A DNA stretch of 45,789 nt, taken from Deltaproteobacteria bacterium. Its GTDB lineage: Bacteria; Desulfobacterota; Desulfomonilia; UBA1062. Positions 30,608 to 40,156 of this stretch are shown one piece after another. Each line of letters begins with the position of its first letter. Within the stretch, counting starts at the first letter, position 1. The position numbers and the translations under genes are program-made. The stretch is taken from positions 1-45,789 of the forward strand of contig JAHDKO010000090.1 in NCBI GenBank assembly GCA_018436855.1, given 5' to 3'. The notes under the pieces were generated by a model. It was not told where the DNA came from and did no database searches. It worked only from the letters and a program-made list of their open reading frames with translations.

Positions 30608-33028
30608 ATGGTTGAAGCATTATCGCCGGAAAAACTCAAGACAAGCTGCGATCCGGAAATATTCGGGTGTGCGGACAGCACGGGCATTGCGCCCCTTCAG
30701 ACGATCATCGGCCAGTCCAAGGCGCTCAAGGCACTGCAGTTCGGGCTGGACATCTCGAACAAGGGGTTCAACATCTACGTGTCAGGAGCACCGGGCACGG
30801 GGAAAAAAACCGCGGTGAAACGGTATCTGGAAGAGATAGCGAAAGACAAGCCAACGCCTCCCGACTGGTGCTACGTCAACAACTTTCAGGAGAGCTACCG
30901 CCCCAGGGCCGTCTCTCTGCCTGCGGGCCGGGGTAGGGTGTTCAAGAAGCAGGTCGACCGGTTCGTCGACGCTGCGCGGGAAGACATCAAAAAGGCGTTC
31001 GAGAGCGAGGAATACATAACCAGGAGAGGCGATACGATCAAGGAGATCCAGCAGCGCAAGGAAAACCTGATCACCAGGATCAACGAGCGGGCACAGAAGC
31101 AGGGGTTCGTCATCCAGCCCACCCCCATGGGCCTGGTGACCATCCCCATGAAGGATAACCGGCCGCTCACCGAGGAGGAGTTCCGGTCTTTGGAGAAAAA
31201 GGAGCAGAACGCCATCAAGCGCAAGCAGAAAACCCTCAACGAGAAGATGAAGGAAACCGGCCGCCAGATGATCGCCATGGAGAGACAGACCCAGGACATG
31301 GTGGACAACCTCGACCGCGAGATCGCCTCCTACACGCTGGACAATCTCCTGGAAGAACTGAAGGAGAACTTCAACGACATCCCGGAGGTGCTGCGCTATC
31401 TCGACGACATGCGCACCGACATGCTGGACAACCTGTCCCTGTTCCGCTCTGATGAGGAAAAGCAGGCCATGCCGCCGGGAATGCCGACAGGGCTTCCCCT
31501 GCTCCCCAGAGACGACATCCGGTTCCGGAAATACCGGGTGAACGTGGTTGTGGACAACACGGATCTGCAAGGCGTGCCCATCATCATGGAGCTCAATCCA
31601 TCATACTACAATCTCTTCGGCAGGATCGAAAAGGAGGCCATGCTGGGCGCGCTGTTCACGGACTTCACCATGATCAGGGCAGGATCGATCCACCGGGCGA
31701 ACGGCGGCTACCTGATCCTGCCGGTCGAGGACGTGCTCAGGAATTACTTTTCCTGGGAGAGCCTGAAACGCTCCATCCGCAATCGCGAGATCACCATCGA
31801 AGAGCTGGCCGAGCGGCTGGGTTACATGACCACCCGGTGGCTCATGCCCGAGCCCATCCCCTGGCGGGTCAAGGTCGTACTTATCGGCGAGCCGTGGCTC
31901 TATTACCGGCTCTTCGAGCTCGACCCCGACTTCCGGGACCTGTTCAAGGTCAAGGCGGACTTCGATACCGTGATGGAGAGGAACGAAGATAACATGAAGC
32001 ATTATGGATCGTTTGTCTGCAGCATCTGCAACGAGGAGCATCTGAAGCATCTCGACAAAGACGCCATTGCCAAGGTGGTGGAGCACAGCAGCCGGCTCGC
32101 CTCCGATCAGCAGAAGCTCTCCACGCGCTTCGGCGACATCTCGGACATCGTGCGCGAGGCAAGCTTTTATGCCGCCTCGGAGGATGCCCCCCTGGTAGGG
32201 GTGCCGCATGTGAAAGAGGCCATCGAGCAGCGGTTCACCCGTTCGAGCCTCCTGCTGGAGAAGCTCCGGGAGATGATCAGCCTGGGCACGATCAAGATAG
32301 ACATCGATGGTGAAAAGCCGGGGCAGGTCAACGGCCTCTCCATCATCGACCTGGGCGATATCATGTTCGGCAGGCCGAACAAGATCACGGCGAGTATCGG
32401 GCTCGGGAGAGAAGGGCTCATCGACATCGAGCGCGAGGCCAAGCTCGGCGGGCCCATCCATACCAAGGCCGTGCTCATCCTGTCGGGATATCTCGCCCAT
32501 CGCTATGCCCAGGACAAGCCCTTGAGCCTCTCCGCACGGCTCGTGTTCGAACAGAGCTACTCGGGAATCGAGGGCGATTCGGCCTCGTGCGCAGAGCTGT
32601 ACGCGCTTCTCTCGGGTCTTTCGGGGGTGCCCATCAAACAGGGCATCGCAGTCACCGGCTCGGTCAACCAGAAGGGAGAGGTCCAGGCCATCGGCGGGGT
32701 CAATGAAAAGATCGAGGGATTCTTCGGGGTGTGCAAGGAAAAGGGCTTTAACGGCGAGCAGGGGGTCATGATCCCGGCGAGCAACGTGAGAAACCTCGTG
32801 CTCAAGGACGAGGTGGTGGACGCGGTGAAGAGGGGGGACTTCAAGATATGGAGCGTCAGCACGATCGACGAGGGCATCGAGATCCTCACCGGCAGGAAGG
32901 CGGGCCAACGGCAGGCGGACGGCAGCTTTGAGAAAGGGACGATCAATCAGCTCGTGGACGAGCAACTCAAAGGGCTGTCCGAGAAATGGATGAGCTTCGC
33001 GAACGGCGATTCGGGAAAAGAGCAGTGA
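30608..33028 (+). CDS. Lon-like ATP-dependent protease (COG1067, AAA_32 family)
   Basis: 806-residue cytoplasmic Lon-related AAA+ protease. Walker A GAPGTGKKT lies at 60-68. A long charged helical insertion spans about 130-290, then a second AAA part includes VNVVVDNTDLQGVPIIMELNP-type sequence and HRANGGYLILPVEDVL. The C-terminal Lon protease domain has the catalytic dyad Ser658 in EGDSASCAEL and Lys701 in GGVNEKIEGFF, 43 residues apart exactly as in Lon. It probably degrades misfolded or regulatory proteins. The ATG at 30608 is set by GGAGG; the frame is open upstream to 30491 without similarity. It is divergent from the RNA methyltransferase. Confidence 0.94.
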   Translation: MVEALSPEKLKTSCDPEIFGCADSTGIAPLQTIIGQSKALKALQFGLDISNKGFNIYVSGAPGTGKKTAVKRYLEEIAKDKPTPPDWCYVNNFQESYRPRAVSLPAGRGRVFKKQVDRFVDAAREDIKKAFESEEYITRRGDTIKEIQQRKENLITRINERAQKQGFVIQPTPMGLVTIPMKDNRPLTEEEFRSLEKKEQNAIKRKQKTLNEKMKETGRQMIAMERQTQDMVDNLDREIASYTLDNLLEELKENFNDIPEVLRYLDDMRTDMLDNLSLFRSDEEKQAMPPGMPTGLPLLPRDDIRFRKYRVNVVVDNTDLQGVPIIMELNPSYYNLFGRIEKEAMLGALFTDFTMIRAGSIHRANGGYLILPVEDVLRNYFSWESLKRSIRNREITIEELAERLGYMTTRWLMPEPIPWRVKVVLIGEPWLYYRLFELDPDFRDLFKVKADFDTVMERNEDNMKHYGSFVCSICNEEHLKHLDKDAIAKVVEHSSRLASDQQKLSTRFGDISDIVREASFYAASEDAPLVGVPHVKEAIEQRFTRSSLLLEKLREMISLGTIKIDIDGEKPGQVNGLSIIDLGDIMFGRPNKITASIGLGREGLIDIEREAKLGGPIHTKAVLILSGYLAHRYAQDKPLSLSARLVFEQSYSGIEGDSASCAELYALLSGLSGVPIKQGIAVTGSVNQKGEVQAIGGVNEKIEGFFGVCKEKGFNGEQGVMIPASNVRNLVLKDEVVDAVKRGDFKIWSVSTIDEGIEILTGRKAGQRQADGSFEKGTINQLVDEQLKGLSEKWMSFANGDSGKEQ

Positions 33029-33268
33029 CCCGTCACCTGGCTCCCTGGAAGCCGGGGCCCCACGGCCGCTTCTCAAGCAGGCGGCAGGAGCGCTCTATCC
33101 TACCGAGATCTATGCGGTCACCGGCCGGGATACGGTGGATCATCCGGTGAACAGGGGATGATGCAGGTTTCCTTTTCTTGAGGGCAGCGCTCCTGCAGGC
33201 CTTCCGCGAGAGTATCTTCCCGGTGCTTTTTCCATGCGGACCTTCAGGACGATGAGCCGGATCTCTCC

Positions 33269-34456
33269 TCACTCCATGCCCGGGAGACTTGCGGCCAGCC
33301 CGGCGAACAGGGTCGCGCCCACGGCCAGGGCGGACTCGTCGAAATCGAACTCAGAGCTGTGCAGGGGCCTGGTGAGCCCCTTTTCCGCGTTGCCCGCCCC
33401 CAGAAAGAAGAAGCATCCGGGCACCTCCTTAAGATAAAACGCCATGTCTTCGCTCGCCATAAGCGGCGGCAGCTCCAGAAGCCCGCCGACCCCGGGCACG
33501 TCGCCGGCCACCCGGCAGAGGAGGTCGGTCATTTCCCCGTCGTTCACCACCGGGGGGTATCCCTCCCGGTAGTCCAGGTCAAAGCCCGCTCCGAAATCGC
33601 CGGTGACCCTGCCCACGATCCTGCGCATTGCGTCCTGCATGGAGGCCCTCTCTTCCGGGCTCAGGGTCCGCACGGTTCCGGTGAGCTCCACCTCCTCGGC
33701 GATGACATTGGCGGCCTGGCCCCCTCTGATGGTGCCGATGTTGATCAGCGACGAGGCACCCGACTCGCTGTTTACCGTGTTCAGCGCATGGAGATCTCCG
33801 ACAATGCGTGCGCTTGCCCTGATGGCGTCCACGCCGGCATCGGGCATGGATGAATGCCCGCTTCTGCCGGTGACCTTCAGGACAAACGAGTCCATCGCAG
33901 CCATGATCGTGCCCTTGCCCCAACCGAGGGTTCCGCAGGGAAGGGCGGTGATGAGGTGGAGGCCGAAGGCGGCATCCACTCCGGGGTCTTCCAGGACACT
34001 GTCCTTGATCATCTCCTTCGCTCCGCCGGCTCCCTCTTCAGCGGGCTGGAACACGAATTTTATCTGCCCGCGCAGGCGCTTTCTCATGCCTGAGAGGACG
34101 GAAGCCGCGCCCAAGAGGATAGCCATGTGTCCGTCGTGCCCGCATGCGTGCATAACTCCGGGGTTTGTCGAACGGTAGGGTGATGAGGACTTTTCCTGGA
34201 TGGGCAGGGCGTCCATGTCCGCCCTCAGCATCAGGGTCCTGCCCGGGGCATTTCCCCGGAGCACGCCCACTACGCCGGTTCTGCCGACACCCTCCCGCAC
34301 CTCCATGCCCAGGTTACGGAGATAGTCTGCGATGATGCCCGCCGTACGGCTCTCGCGAAAGCCCGGCTCGGGATGCCGGTGAAAATCTCGCCTGAGCCGG
34401 ATCATCTCGTCCCTGACCCCGGATACCCTCTGCTCGATCTCGACCATGATATTCAT
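33269..34456 (-). CDS. M20 family amidohydrolase (hippurate / N-acyl-amino-acid hydrolase type)
   Basis: 395-residue metal-dependent amidohydrolase removing acyl groups from N-acylated amino acids. It shows RRDFHRHPEPGFRESRT, MLRADMDALPIQE, the metal ligands in HACGHDGH (Cys105, His107), QPAEEGAGGA (Glu140/141), FGLHL, the dimerisation domain, and the terminal ligand in RPLHSSEFDF. The N-terminus is uncertain: MNIMVEIEQ at 34456 suits the family length, but its ribosome site is weak. An in-frame extension to 34540 reads as unrelated charged sequence. No transporter or partner lies beside it. Confidence 0.92.
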   Translation of the reverse strand: MNIMVEIEQRVSGVRDEMIRLRRDFHRHPEPGFRESRTAGIIADYLRNLGMEVREGVGRTGVVGVLRGNAPGRTLMLRADMDALPIQEKSSSPYRSTNPGVMHACGHDGHMAILLGAASVLSGMRKRLRGQIKFVFQPAEEGAGGAKEMIKDSVLEDPGVDAAFGLHLITALPCGTLGWGKGTIMAAMDSFVLKVTGRSGHSSMPDAGVDAIRASARIVGDLHALNTVNSESGASSLINIGTIRGGQAANVIAEEVELTGTVRTLSPEERASMQDAMRRIVGRVTGDFGAGFDLDYREGYPPVVNDGEMTDLLCRVAGDVPGVGGLLELPPLMASEDMAFYLKEVPGCFFFLGAGNAEKGLTRPLHSSEFDFDESALAVGATLFAGLAASLPGME

Positions 34457-34822
34457 TGTTTCATTATAACAAGATTTTCTCTCATCGGGGAGCCGTGGTT
34501 TTTTTCTGCCTGTTTCTTGGTTCGTGTTTCTTAGGGCCATATGAAACCATAGGGATCGAAACGAGAGAGATTCTTATTATCCTCGAAACCGGGCGCCTCA
34601 CATGCCCGCAACACAGCCTTTCCTCCTGCACCCTGCAGCGCCTCTCGAACCAGACCAGGAACGATGCCCATGACCCTGCTTGATTATTTCAGGGAGCCTG
34701 GTATACTGATTGTAAAAGAAATGTAAAAAATACCATGGTCATGTCCCGGACCACGGAGAAAGGCCGGGTACGGCCTTTGTCCGGCATGGCTGTTTGAAAA
34801 CGGGGAATGTGGAGGAAAAACA
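34457..34822. other. Divergent intergenic region before the dehydratase activase gene
   Basis: About 365 bases without a supported gene. It contains the promoter at 34680-34707 and nothing else recognisable. Confidence 0.4.
34680..34707 (+). promoter_or_regulatory. Promoter of the dehydratase activase gene
   Basis: TTGATT (34680-34685, four of six) and TATACT (34702-34707, five of six) are 16 bases apart. Transcription would begin near 34714 and give a leader of about 110 bases before the ATG at 34823. Confidence 0.55.
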
Positions 34823-37800
34823 ATGAAGAAGACCATCATCGGCATCGATGTGGGTTCTGTGTCCGTGGGTCTGGCAGTGCTCGGTCCTGAAGGGAGTATT
34901 GCCGGCATTGATTATCGCATTCATCGGGGGAGAATTCGGGAAACCCTTGCCGAAATGCTCGGATCGATCGATCCGCAGGCAGGGTTTCTCGTCGCAGTAA
35001 CCTCATCGACCCCGCCCTCGGTCCGTTTCAGCGAACGGGTGGACAACCAGGTGGCCGTCATCGCTGCGGTGCGGTATCTGCACCCGGAGGCGCGCTCTGT
35101 TCTCCAGGTGGGTGCGGAGAAGTTCTCGCTTATTTTCTTCGACGGCCAGGGCAACTATCTCTCCAGCAGGACGAATACCTCGTGCGCGGCCGGGACCGGG
35201 AGCTTCCTCGACCAGCAGGCAGTGAGGCTGAGCCTGGAGGGCGCTCCGGAGCTGAGCCGGATGGCCCTGGAAAACCGCGGGCCTATTCCCAAGATCGCAT
35301 CCCGCTGCGCCGTGTTCGCCAAGACCGATATCATCCACGCGCAGCAAGAGGGATATTCGCTGCCGGAGATCTGCGACGGCCTGTGCCAGGGGCTCGCCAG
35401 AAACATTGCGGACACCCTGTTCGCGGGCGCGGATGCAGGCGATCCGGTCGTCTTCTGCGGGGGTGTGTCGAGGAACAGGGCAGTGGAAAGACATATCAGC
35501 GATCTGGTGGGGAAAGAGCTGGTGGTGGACGGGTATTCGCATGTCTACGGCGCCTTGGGCGCGGCCGTCAGGCTGCGGGAAAAAACCGGTGAGCCGGGCG
35601 AGACGTTTACCCTGCCCGGAGACGTCATTCTCTCCCGGGACGACTCGCGGGCATACGCCTTTGACGCCCTTGGCCTCACCGGTTCGTCATATCCTGACTT
35701 CTCGGCGCATGAGCGCTACGATCACCGGGTGCGCACGAGGGCGGTTCCGGACACGGTGGAGGTGGATATATATGAAGACCTTTCCGGTGCGCGGTCCGAC
35801 GGGGTCTATCTCGGAATCGATATCGGCTCCACCAGCACCAAGGCGGTCCTCATGGACGGGTCCGGGACCGTGCTGGCGGGCCTGTATACCAGGACCGCGG
35901 GCAGGCCCGTGGATGCGGTCTGCGCGGTGCTCGAGGCTATCGACGATTTCGAGGCCCGATACGGTTTCTCGCCCGTCATTCTCGGCAGCGGGACCACGGG
36001 CTCCGGCAGGAAGCTGATCGGCGGGATCATCGGCGCCGATATGGTGGTCGATGAGATATCCGCCCATGCACGGGCCGCCTGTGAGCTGAATCCCGAGGTC
36101 GACACCATCATCGAGATCGGCGGCCAGGATTCCAAGTTCACCACGCTGAAACACGGACAGGTGAACTTCTCGATCATGAACACGGTCTGCGCGGCAGGCA
36201 CGGGAAGCTTTATCGAGGAGCAGGCACGAAAGATGAGCTGCCCGCTCGACGAGTATGCGGATCGCACTCTGGGCGTGAAGGCCCCTCTCGCGAGCGACCG
36301 GTGCACCGTGTTCATGGAGCGGGACATGAACTACTGCCTCTCGGAGGGGTATTCGCCCGACGAGGTTCTGGCCTCGGCCCTGCACTCGGTGTGCGAAAAC
36401 TACCTCACCAAGGTGGCGGTTGAGGGCATGATCGGCCGGACCATCCTGTTCCAGGGCGCCACCGCGAAGAACGCGGCCCTGGTGGCGGCATTCGAGCACC
36501 GGCTGGGCAGGCCCGTCATGGTCTCGAAGTTCTGCCATCTGACGGGCGCCATGGGCGTGGCCCTCATGTTGGCCGAAAAGGGAGTCGAGCAGACAGCCTT
36601 TGCCGGGCTCGACCTGTACCGGTGCCGTATCCCCATTCGCACTGAGGTGTGCACGCTCTGTGCGAACAGCTGCAAGATCACGGTGGCGGATATCGACGGC
36701 AGGAGCGTCGCCTGCGGGTTCCTGTGCGGCAGGGACTACGAGACCGGGAAGCGGGCGGATCCGGACCGTTCGGGGTTCGATCTGCTCAGACAGCGCAAGA
36801 AAGCCCATGCTTATCCGTTTCAGGGCCGCCCTGAGAAGGGTATCACCATCGGTATCCCGGCAGCGCTCCACCTGTTCGACGATCTGGAGTTCTGGCAGTA
36901 TTTCTTCGACCTGCTCTCCATCCACACCGTCACGAGCCGGGGCTTTCGCGGTGCGCTCAAGGAGGGACGGCATCTGGCAGGGGCCGAGTTCTGTGCCCCT
37001 CTGACCGCCTTGCACGGCCACATCGCATATCTCATGGACAAATGCGACTATGTGTTCGCGCCGTTCTATTTCGAAGAGCGCTCCCAGGACACCCCGGCCC
37101 GCAGGCAGTACTGCTACTATACCCAGTACGCGCCGAGCCTGGCTGTCGCCGCGGCGGGAGATCAGGGTCACCGGGTCCTCTCCCCCCTGGTACGTTACCT
37201 CTACAGCAGCCTCCGCACCAAGTTCGAGCTCTTCACTATGCTCAAGAAGATTACGGGCAGGGGGATCTCCTATCGGGAGGTCTCGCACGCCTATGACAGT
37301 GCCATTGCCTGCCGCAGGCAATGCCGGAAGGCCCGGATCGAACTCTGCACGCAAGAGAGGGCAAAGGCCCGGGGCATTCAGGTGGTGCTGCTGGGCAGGC
37401 CATACACCGTGCTCGACCCAGCCATGAACAAGGGCATTATCGACATTTTCGCATCCCAGGGCGTGCCGGTCTATTTCCAGGACATGATCCCCGAGCATGA
37501 GATCACCGACCCATCCCTGAAAGAGCTCCTGGACGATCTTCCCTGGAAGCATGCGGCCGACATCCTGCGCACGGCCGACGCCGTGGCCGGGATGGACGGA
37601 GTGTACCCCGTGTTCGTCACCTCTTTCCGCTGCTCACCGGACTCCTTTGCCGCAGAGTACTTCAAGAACCTCATGAACTCACGCCACAAGCCGTACCTGA
37701 TCCTCCAGCTTGACGAGCACGACTCGAACGTGGGCTACGAAACCAGGATCGAGGCGGGTTTGAGGTCGTTCTCGAATCATTTCTCCCGCAGGCGCTCCAT

Positions 37801-39052
37801 GCCCCCGGCCATACTCCCGTCCATCTCGCCGGTGAAGAGGATCGAGGACAAGACCATCGTCATTCCCGACTGGGACCGTTTCTCCTGCAGCCTGCTGGCA
37901 GCTTCCCTGCGCAGGGAGGGGCTCGACGTCAGGCTCATGGACCAGACCGGGACAGGGCTGCAGAGGAGCCTCAGGCACAACACCGGGGAGTGCATTCCCA
38001 TCAACATCATGGCGCAGGAGTTCATGGATTACCTGACGGGGAACGATCTGGATCCGGCCCGGTGCGTGCTGTGGATCGGCAACGGGGAAATCCCCTGCAA
38101 CCTGAAGGTGATCCCCCATCACATCAAAAACATCCTGAACAGGAGCGGCCAGGCAATGAGCAGGGCCCGAGTCTACCGGGGGGACATCTCGTTTCTGGAC
38201 GTCTCGCTCAAGGCCGGGGTGAACGCATATTTCGCCTTCATGTTCGGGGGCATGATCAGGAGGGCTGCCTGCAGGCTGCGGCCGTATGAAATCCATGCGG
38301 GCAGCGTGGACGAGGTGATCGAGGACGGGCTCAAGCTGTTCGTCGATGCGTTCGAGGGCTCGTCTTCCCGCGAGGATGCCCTCAAGGCAGTGGTCGACCG
38401 CCTCGGGGCCGTACCGCTGCGGGCAGAGCCCCGGCCCCGCGTGGCCATATTCGGAGACCTGTACGTGCGGGACAACGACGCCATGAACCAGGGCCTTATC
38501 CCGTTTGTCGAGGCCTGCGGGGGAGAGGTGATCACCACCCCGTACAGCAGCTATGCCAAGATGGTGTCCCGTCCTTATTTCAAAAAATGGTTCAACGAGG
38601 GCAAATACATGCGGAGTTTTTCCTGCCGGGCCGTGCTCACGGCGCTCACCGCACTGGAAAAGAAGTATTACCGGCTTTTTCAGCAGGTGCTCCGCGAGCC
38701 CGACCACGAGTTCAACGATCCGGTCGAGCATATCCTGGCTCCCTACCGCATCAGGAGCGAGCACAGCGGGGAGACCATGGACAACATCCTCAAGACCTAT
38801 TACATCCGGAAATACTACCCGGACGTGTCGCTCTTCATCCAGGCCAACCCCGCGTTCTGCTGCGCCGGGCTGGTGACCGAGGCAATGGCCGGCAGGATCG
38901 AGCGCCTCACCGGGGTACCGGTGGTCAACGTGACCTACGACGGCACCTTTGGCGAGAAGAACAGTATTATCGTGCCCTACCTGGCCTTTCCCCGGAAACC
39001 GGGGCAGGTTGAATCCGTGCAGGACGCCATCAGCAGGGCGGGGGGGTTCTGA
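34823..39052 (+). CDS. Giant acyl-CoA dehydratase activase: two BadF/HgdC ATPase domains fused to HgdB-like region
   Basis: 1409 residues. Two ASKHA ATPase domains of the BadF/BadG/HgdC type lie in tandem: 1-255 (GIDVGSVSVGLAVL; cluster motif SCAAGTGSF, Cys121, with Cys162) and about 328-590 (GIDIGSTSTKAVL; GGQDSKF; VCAAGTGSF, Cys456, with Cys494). A Cys-rich link (CTLCANSC, Cys610/613/617; CGFLCG) leads into a DUF2229 region about 665-880 and a C-terminal part related to the HgdB dehydratase subunit. Known activases use ATP to push one electron into 2-hydroxyacyl-CoA dehydratases or benzoyl-CoA reductases. Here activator and HgdB-like parts share one chain. Dedicated HgdA/B/C genes are not adjacent. 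Very likely co-transcribed with the downstream D-2-hydroxyacid dehydrogenase (87 bases). Confidence 0.92.
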   Translation: MKKTIIGIDVGSVSVGLAVLGPEGSIAGIDYRIHRGRIRETLAEMLGSIDPQAGFLVAVTSSTPPSVRFSERVDNQVAVIAAVRYLHPEARSVLQVGAEKFSLIFFDGQGNYLSSRTNTSCAAGTGSFLDQQAVRLSLEGAPELSRMALENRGPIPKIASRCAVFAKTDIIHAQQEGYSLPEICDGLCQGLARNIADTLFAGADAGDPVVFCGGVSRNRAVERHISDLVGKELVVDGYSHVYGALGAAVRLREKTGEPGETFTLPGDVILSRDDSRAYAFDALGLTGSSYPDFSAHERYDHRVRTRAVPDTVEVDIYEDLSGARSDGVYLGIDIGSTSTKAVLMDGSGTVLAGLYTRTAGRPVDAVCAVLEAIDDFEARYGFSPVILGSGTTGSGRKLIGGIIGADMVVDEISAHARAACELNPEVDTIIEIGGQDSKFTTLKHGQVNFSIMNTVCAAGTGSFIEEQARKMSCPLDEYADRTLGVKAPLASDRCTVFMERDMNYCLSEGYSPDEVLASALHSVCENYLTKVAVEGMIGRTILFQGATAKNAALVAAFEHRLGRPVMVSKFCHLTGAMGVALMLAEKGVEQTAFAGLDLYRCRIPIRTEVCTLCANSCKITVADIDGRSVACGFLCGRDYETGKRADPDRSGFDLLRQRKKAHAYPFQGRPEKGITIGIPAALHLFDDLEFWQYFFDLLSIHTVTSRGFRGALKEGRHLAGAEFCAPLTALHGHIAYLMDKCDYVFAPFYFEERSQDTPARRQYCYYTQYAPSLAVAAAGDQGHRVLSPLVRYLYSSLRTKFELFTMLKKITGRGISYREVSHAYDSAIACRRQCRKARIELCTQERAKARGIQVVLLGRPYTVLDPAMNKGIIDIFASQGVPVYFQDMIPEHEITDPSLKELLDDLPWKHAADILRTADAVAGMDGVYPVFVTSFRCSPDSFAAEYFKNLMNSRHKPYLILQLDEHDSNVGYETRIEAGLRSFSNHFSRRRSMPPAILPSISPVKRIEDKTIVIPDWDRFSCSLLAASLRREGLDVRLMDQTGTGLQRSLRHNTGECIPINIMAQEFMDYLTGNDLDPARCVLWIGNGEIPCNLKVIPHHIKNILNRSGQAMSRARVYRGDISFLDVSLKAGVNAYFAFMFGGMIRRAACRLRPYEIHAGSVDEVIEDGLKLFVDAFEGSSSREDALKAVVDRLGAVPLRAEPRPRVAIFGDLYVRDNDAMNQGLIPFVEACGGEVITTPYSSYAKMVSRPYFKKWFNEGKYMRSFSCRAVLTALTALEKKYYRLFQQVLREPDHEFNDPVEHILAPYRIRSEHSGETMDNILKTYYIRKYYPDVSLFIQANPAFCCAGLVTEAMAGRIERLTGVPVVNVTYDGTFGEKNSIIVPYLAFPRKPGQVESVQDAISRAGGF

Positions 39053-39139
39053 AGCGGCTTTGTCGATTCATGAGAGAAAGGCACTGGTTTTTCCCGGTCA
39101 TCGACGGTATTCTGTTATCTACAGAGAGGAGGGGACCGT

Positions 39140-40156
39140 ATGAAACCCGTGGTGCTGTCTCTGGCTCCGCTTCCGGCGGAGCTGGTCAAGGCGCTGATCA
39201 TGCAGACATCCGGGCTGCCCGACTTCGACGTGGTCTTGGGCGGCGGGATGAACCGAGCGGAACTCTCGGATGCCTTTTCCCGGGCCGACGTGGTCATGGG
39301 CGACTACACATTCCAGTGCCCGATATCGTCCGCTGTCCTCGACAATGCGCTCTCGCTCAAGCTCATCCAGCAGCCGAGCGTGGGCTATCAGCATATCGAC
39401 GTCGATGCGTGCACCGAGCGCCGGATACCGGTCGCCAACACGCCCGGCGCCAACACCGCAAGCGTTGCCGAGCACACCCTGGCCTGCGGTCTGAGCCTGC
39501 TGAGAAAACTGTCGGCGGCCAACCAGGGCATGCGGGAAGGCAGGTGGGATCAGTTGTCGCTCAATCCCGCCGAGCTCGCCGGAAAGACCTGGGGCCTCAT
39601 CGGTTTCGGCAGGATCGGGCGGGCCGTGAGCCTGAGGCTGAAGCCCTTTGCACCGGCGCGGGTGCTCTATCATGATGTCGTCAGGCCTTCCGCACAGGAG
39701 GAGGACGAGTATGGGGTATCCTATGCCCAGCTCAGCGACCTTCTGGGCGCGTCTGACATCGTGAGCCTGCACGCGCCCCTGACCGAGGCCACCCTGCACA
39801 TGATCGGTGATGAGGAGCTCGGGCGCATGAAGCCGAGCGCGTATCTCATCAACGTGGCCCGCGGGGAGCTCGTTGACGAGGACGCCCTGGCCCGCGCCCT
39901 CAAGGAGGAGCGGATCGCAGGGGCCGCGGTGGACGTGTTCTCCCGCGAGCCGGTCACCGCTGAGAACCCTTTGCTGGGTGCAGCCGGGAACAATCTCCTG
40001 CTCTCGCCCCACGTGGCCGGGGTGTCCACCGAGGCGGCAGGCAGGATCATCACCATGGCGGCGGGCAATATCGCCCGGGTGCTCAAAGGCCTGGAGCCGC
40101 TGTATGTGGTGAACGACACGGTCGTCACGCCTGCGGGAGGGAGGAGCACGGAATGA
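39140..40156 (+). CDS. D-isomer-specific 2-hydroxyacid dehydrogenase
   Basis: 338-residue NAD-dependent dehydrogenase interconverting a 2-oxoacid and its (R)-2-hydroxyacid. The Rossmann motif is GLIGFGRIG (152-160); the catalytic residues are Arg241 in INVARGELVDE, Glu270 in REPVTAENPL and His291 in SPHVAGVS. AGGAGG precedes the ATG. It follows the dehydratase activase and overlaps the ThDP enzyme start by ATGA, so these two are translationally coupled. The context suggests that it makes or uses a 2-hydroxyacid destined for CoA activation and dehydration (inference). Serine-pathway 3-phosphoglycerate dehydrogenase is less likely: it lacks an ACT domain. Confidence 0.92.
   Translation: MKPVVLSLAPLPAELVKALIMQTSGLPDFDVVLGGGMNRAELSDAFSRADVVMGDYTFQCPISSAVLDNALSLKLIQQPSVGYQHIDVDACTERRIPVANTPGANTASVAEHTLACGLSLLRKLSAANQGMREGRWDQLSLNPAELAGKTWGLIGFGRIGRAVSLRLKPFAPARVLYHDVVRPSAQEEDEYGVSYAQLSDLLGASDIVSLHAPLTEATLHMIGDEELGRMKPSAYLINVARGELVDEDALARALKEERIAGAAVDVFSREPVTAENPLLGAAGNNLLLSPHVAGVSTEAAGRIITMAAGNIARVLKGLEPLYVVNDTVVTPAGGRSTE

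Noticed and set aside
34463-34468. Perfect TATAAT on the minus strand just upstream of the M20 amidohydrolase start
   Set aside because: No -35 hexamer at 16-18 bases, and use would give a leaderless mRNA; it may be chance in an AT-rich patch.
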